From: a bacterium 1XD8-76
Lineage (GTDB): Bacteria > Bacillota > Clostridia > Lachnospirales > Lachnospiraceae
Assembly: GCA_003611955.1 (NCBI GenBank)
Contig: RAZE01000031.1
Coordinates: forward strand, 1 to 34,217
Length of the DNA: 34,217 bases
Direction of reading: 5' to 3'
Made by a program: the position numbers and the translations under genes. The first letter of the stretch is position 1, and each line of letters starts with the position of its first letter. The notes under the pieces were generated by a model, which saw nothing but the letters and a program-made list of their open reading frames with translations, was not told the DNA's origin and did not search any database. This document shows positions 33,517 through 34,217 of this stretch, in pieces.

Positions 33517-34110
33517 ATGGAGATCCTGAAGGAGAGAATACGAAAAGAGGGGAAGATAAAAGAGGGGAATGTGCTGAAGGTGGACAGTTTTTTGAATCAT
33601 CAGATGGATATTGAACTGTTCTCCGAGATAGGAAAAGAGTTTAAACGTCGGTTCGAGGGAGCAGAGATCAATAAGATCCTGACGATAGAAGCCTCCGGCA
33701 TCGGAATCGCCTGTGTGGCGGCGCAGAGTTTTCATGTGCCGGTGGTGTTCGCCAAAAAGACGCAGACGAAAAATATCGCCGGGGATGTCCATACTACAAA
33801 GGTGCAGTCTTATACGCATGGACGGATCTATGACATTATCGTGGCGAAGGAATTTCTTGGAGAAGGAGATAAGGTGCTGCTGATAGACGATTTTCTCGCC
33901 AACGGGAAAGCGCTGGAAGGACTGATCGACCTGGTGGAGAAGTCGGGAGCGGAACTTGTGGGAGCGGGAATTGTGATAGAAAAAGGATTCCAGGCGGGCG
34001 GCGACGCTCTCCGCGGGAGGGGGATCCGTCTGGAATCTCTTGCCATTGTGGAGAGCATGGATGAAAAGACAGGGCGCATCGTATTTCGGGGGGATGCGGC
34101 AAATAAATAA
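33517..34110 (+). CDS. xpt: Xanthine phosphoribosyltransferase
   Basis: A 197-aa purine-salvage enzyme that joins xanthine and PRPP to give XMP. It begins [31 protein letters not shown], the family start. It has [12 protein letters not shown] (58-69), the Q-T-K-N-I-A-G-D flexible segment and the PRPP site [13 protein letters not shown] (120-132). Length is normal for Xpt. GAGGAGGAAG lies before the ATG. The gap to the kinase gene is only 45 nt, so the purine riboswitch often found before xpt in Firmicutes is not directly upstream. No terminator is seen between its stop and the next promoter. Confidence 0.94.
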   Translation: MEILKERIRKEGKIKEGNVLKVDSFLNHQMDIELFSEIGKEFKRRFEGAEINKILTIEASGIGIACVAAQSFHVPVVFAKKTQTKNIAGDVHTTKVQSYTHGRIYDIIVAKEFLGEGDKVLLIDDFLANGKALEGLIDLVEKSGAELVGAGIVIEKGFQAGGDALRGRGIRLESLAIVESMDEKTGRIVFRGDAANK

Positions 34111-34118
34111 AATTTTCC

Positions 34119-34147
34119 TTGCAATAGTCACTTCTTTGTGATAAAAT
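34119..34147 (+). promoter_or_regulatory. Promoter after xpt
   Basis: -35 TTGCAA (34119-34124), 17-bp spacer, -10 TAAAAT (34142-34147). RNA would begin near 34154 and run into the hairpins at the window's end. Confidence 0.6.
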
Positions 34148-34154
34148 CTCTTTT

Positions 34155-34217
34155 TTGACACTTTAAGAGTCAAGTAAGTGCCACAATCCCTCATAAATAC
34201 TGGGACGGTGGCACTTT
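34155..34217 (+). promoter_or_regulatory. Leader hairpins at the window's end, cut off
   Basis: First, TTGAC (34155-34159) and GTCAA (34169-34173) with CTT/AAG inside form a small palindrome. Second, AAGTGCCAC (34176-34184) pairs with GTGGCACTT (34208-34216), with TCCC/GGGA inside, and the window ends in T residues, so it looks like a terminator. A promoter followed at once by this structure suggests an attenuated leader or small RNA. Confidence 0.5.

Noticed and set aside
1..34217. CRISPR array, tRNA or rRNA genes, insertion sequences
   Set aside because: No regularly spaced repeats of suitable length, no cloverleaf or rRNA sequence, and no transposase or integrase gene seen on either strand.

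Overview
The window looks like chromosome from a gut-type Lachnospiraceae (Clostridia) member. The evidence is moderate to high GC with strong AAGGAGG-type ribosome sites, single-chain class II glycyl-tRNA synthetase beside alaS, an era / small ORF / recO order, a very large 2-hydroxyacyl-CoA dehydratase activase-related protein and an M16C peptidase. The genus assignment is inference.

Layout. (1) 1-3340 is AT-rich and accessory in character: two GNAT acetyltransferases, a wrecked DUF6506 gene, an MTA/SAH-type nucleosidase, and a Schlafen-AlbA/RecG-like regulator that has lost its N-terminal half. Base composition changes sharply within the next gene, a low-molecular-weight tyrosine phosphatase. 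(2) 3810-8434 is a peptide-antibiotic sensing and resistance module: a response regulator and histidine kinase on the minus strand, divergent from a three-gene LanFEG/BcrAB/CprABC-type ABC exporter. A 22-bp-spaced direct repeat sits at the exporter promoter. No lantibiotic biosynthesis genes are present. (3) 8484-12719 (minus) is a 1411-aa activase-related protein whose promoter is overlaid by four phased GACATT repeats. (4) 12985-15111 is a three-gene operon: a rhomboid-fold membrane protein without the catalytic histidine and with a zinc-finger tail, a sigma-70-like protein without region 4, and an unrecognised basic protein. This is the most unusual gene set here. (5) 15120-21217 holds a possible small RNA, an M16C zinc peptidase, a DUF4349 lipoprotein, era, a 57-aa protein and recO. 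(6) 21291-26406 is catabolic: dipeptide epimerase, CocE/X-Pro-type hydrolase and an amylosucrase-like GH13 enzyme. (7) 26573-32006 is a lipoprotein, glyS, alaS and a YesL/DUF624 membrane protein. (8) rpsU (58 aa) lies on the minus strand at 32096-32272 with a structured leader, followed on the plus strand by 1-phosphofructokinase and xanthine phosphoribosyltransferase. The window ends inside a promoter plus hairpin leader.

How the parts work together. The kinase and regulator probably switch on the ABC exporter through the repeat upstream of it. The epimerase and CocE hydrolase are adjacent and plausibly process peptides. The rhomboid-like / sigma-like / basic-protein operon suggests a membrane-linked regulator of RNA polymerase, but that is a hypothesis. 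Several genes have starts moved downstream of the longest ORF on the basis of ribosome sites. Identifications rest on motifs read by eye; no database search was run.
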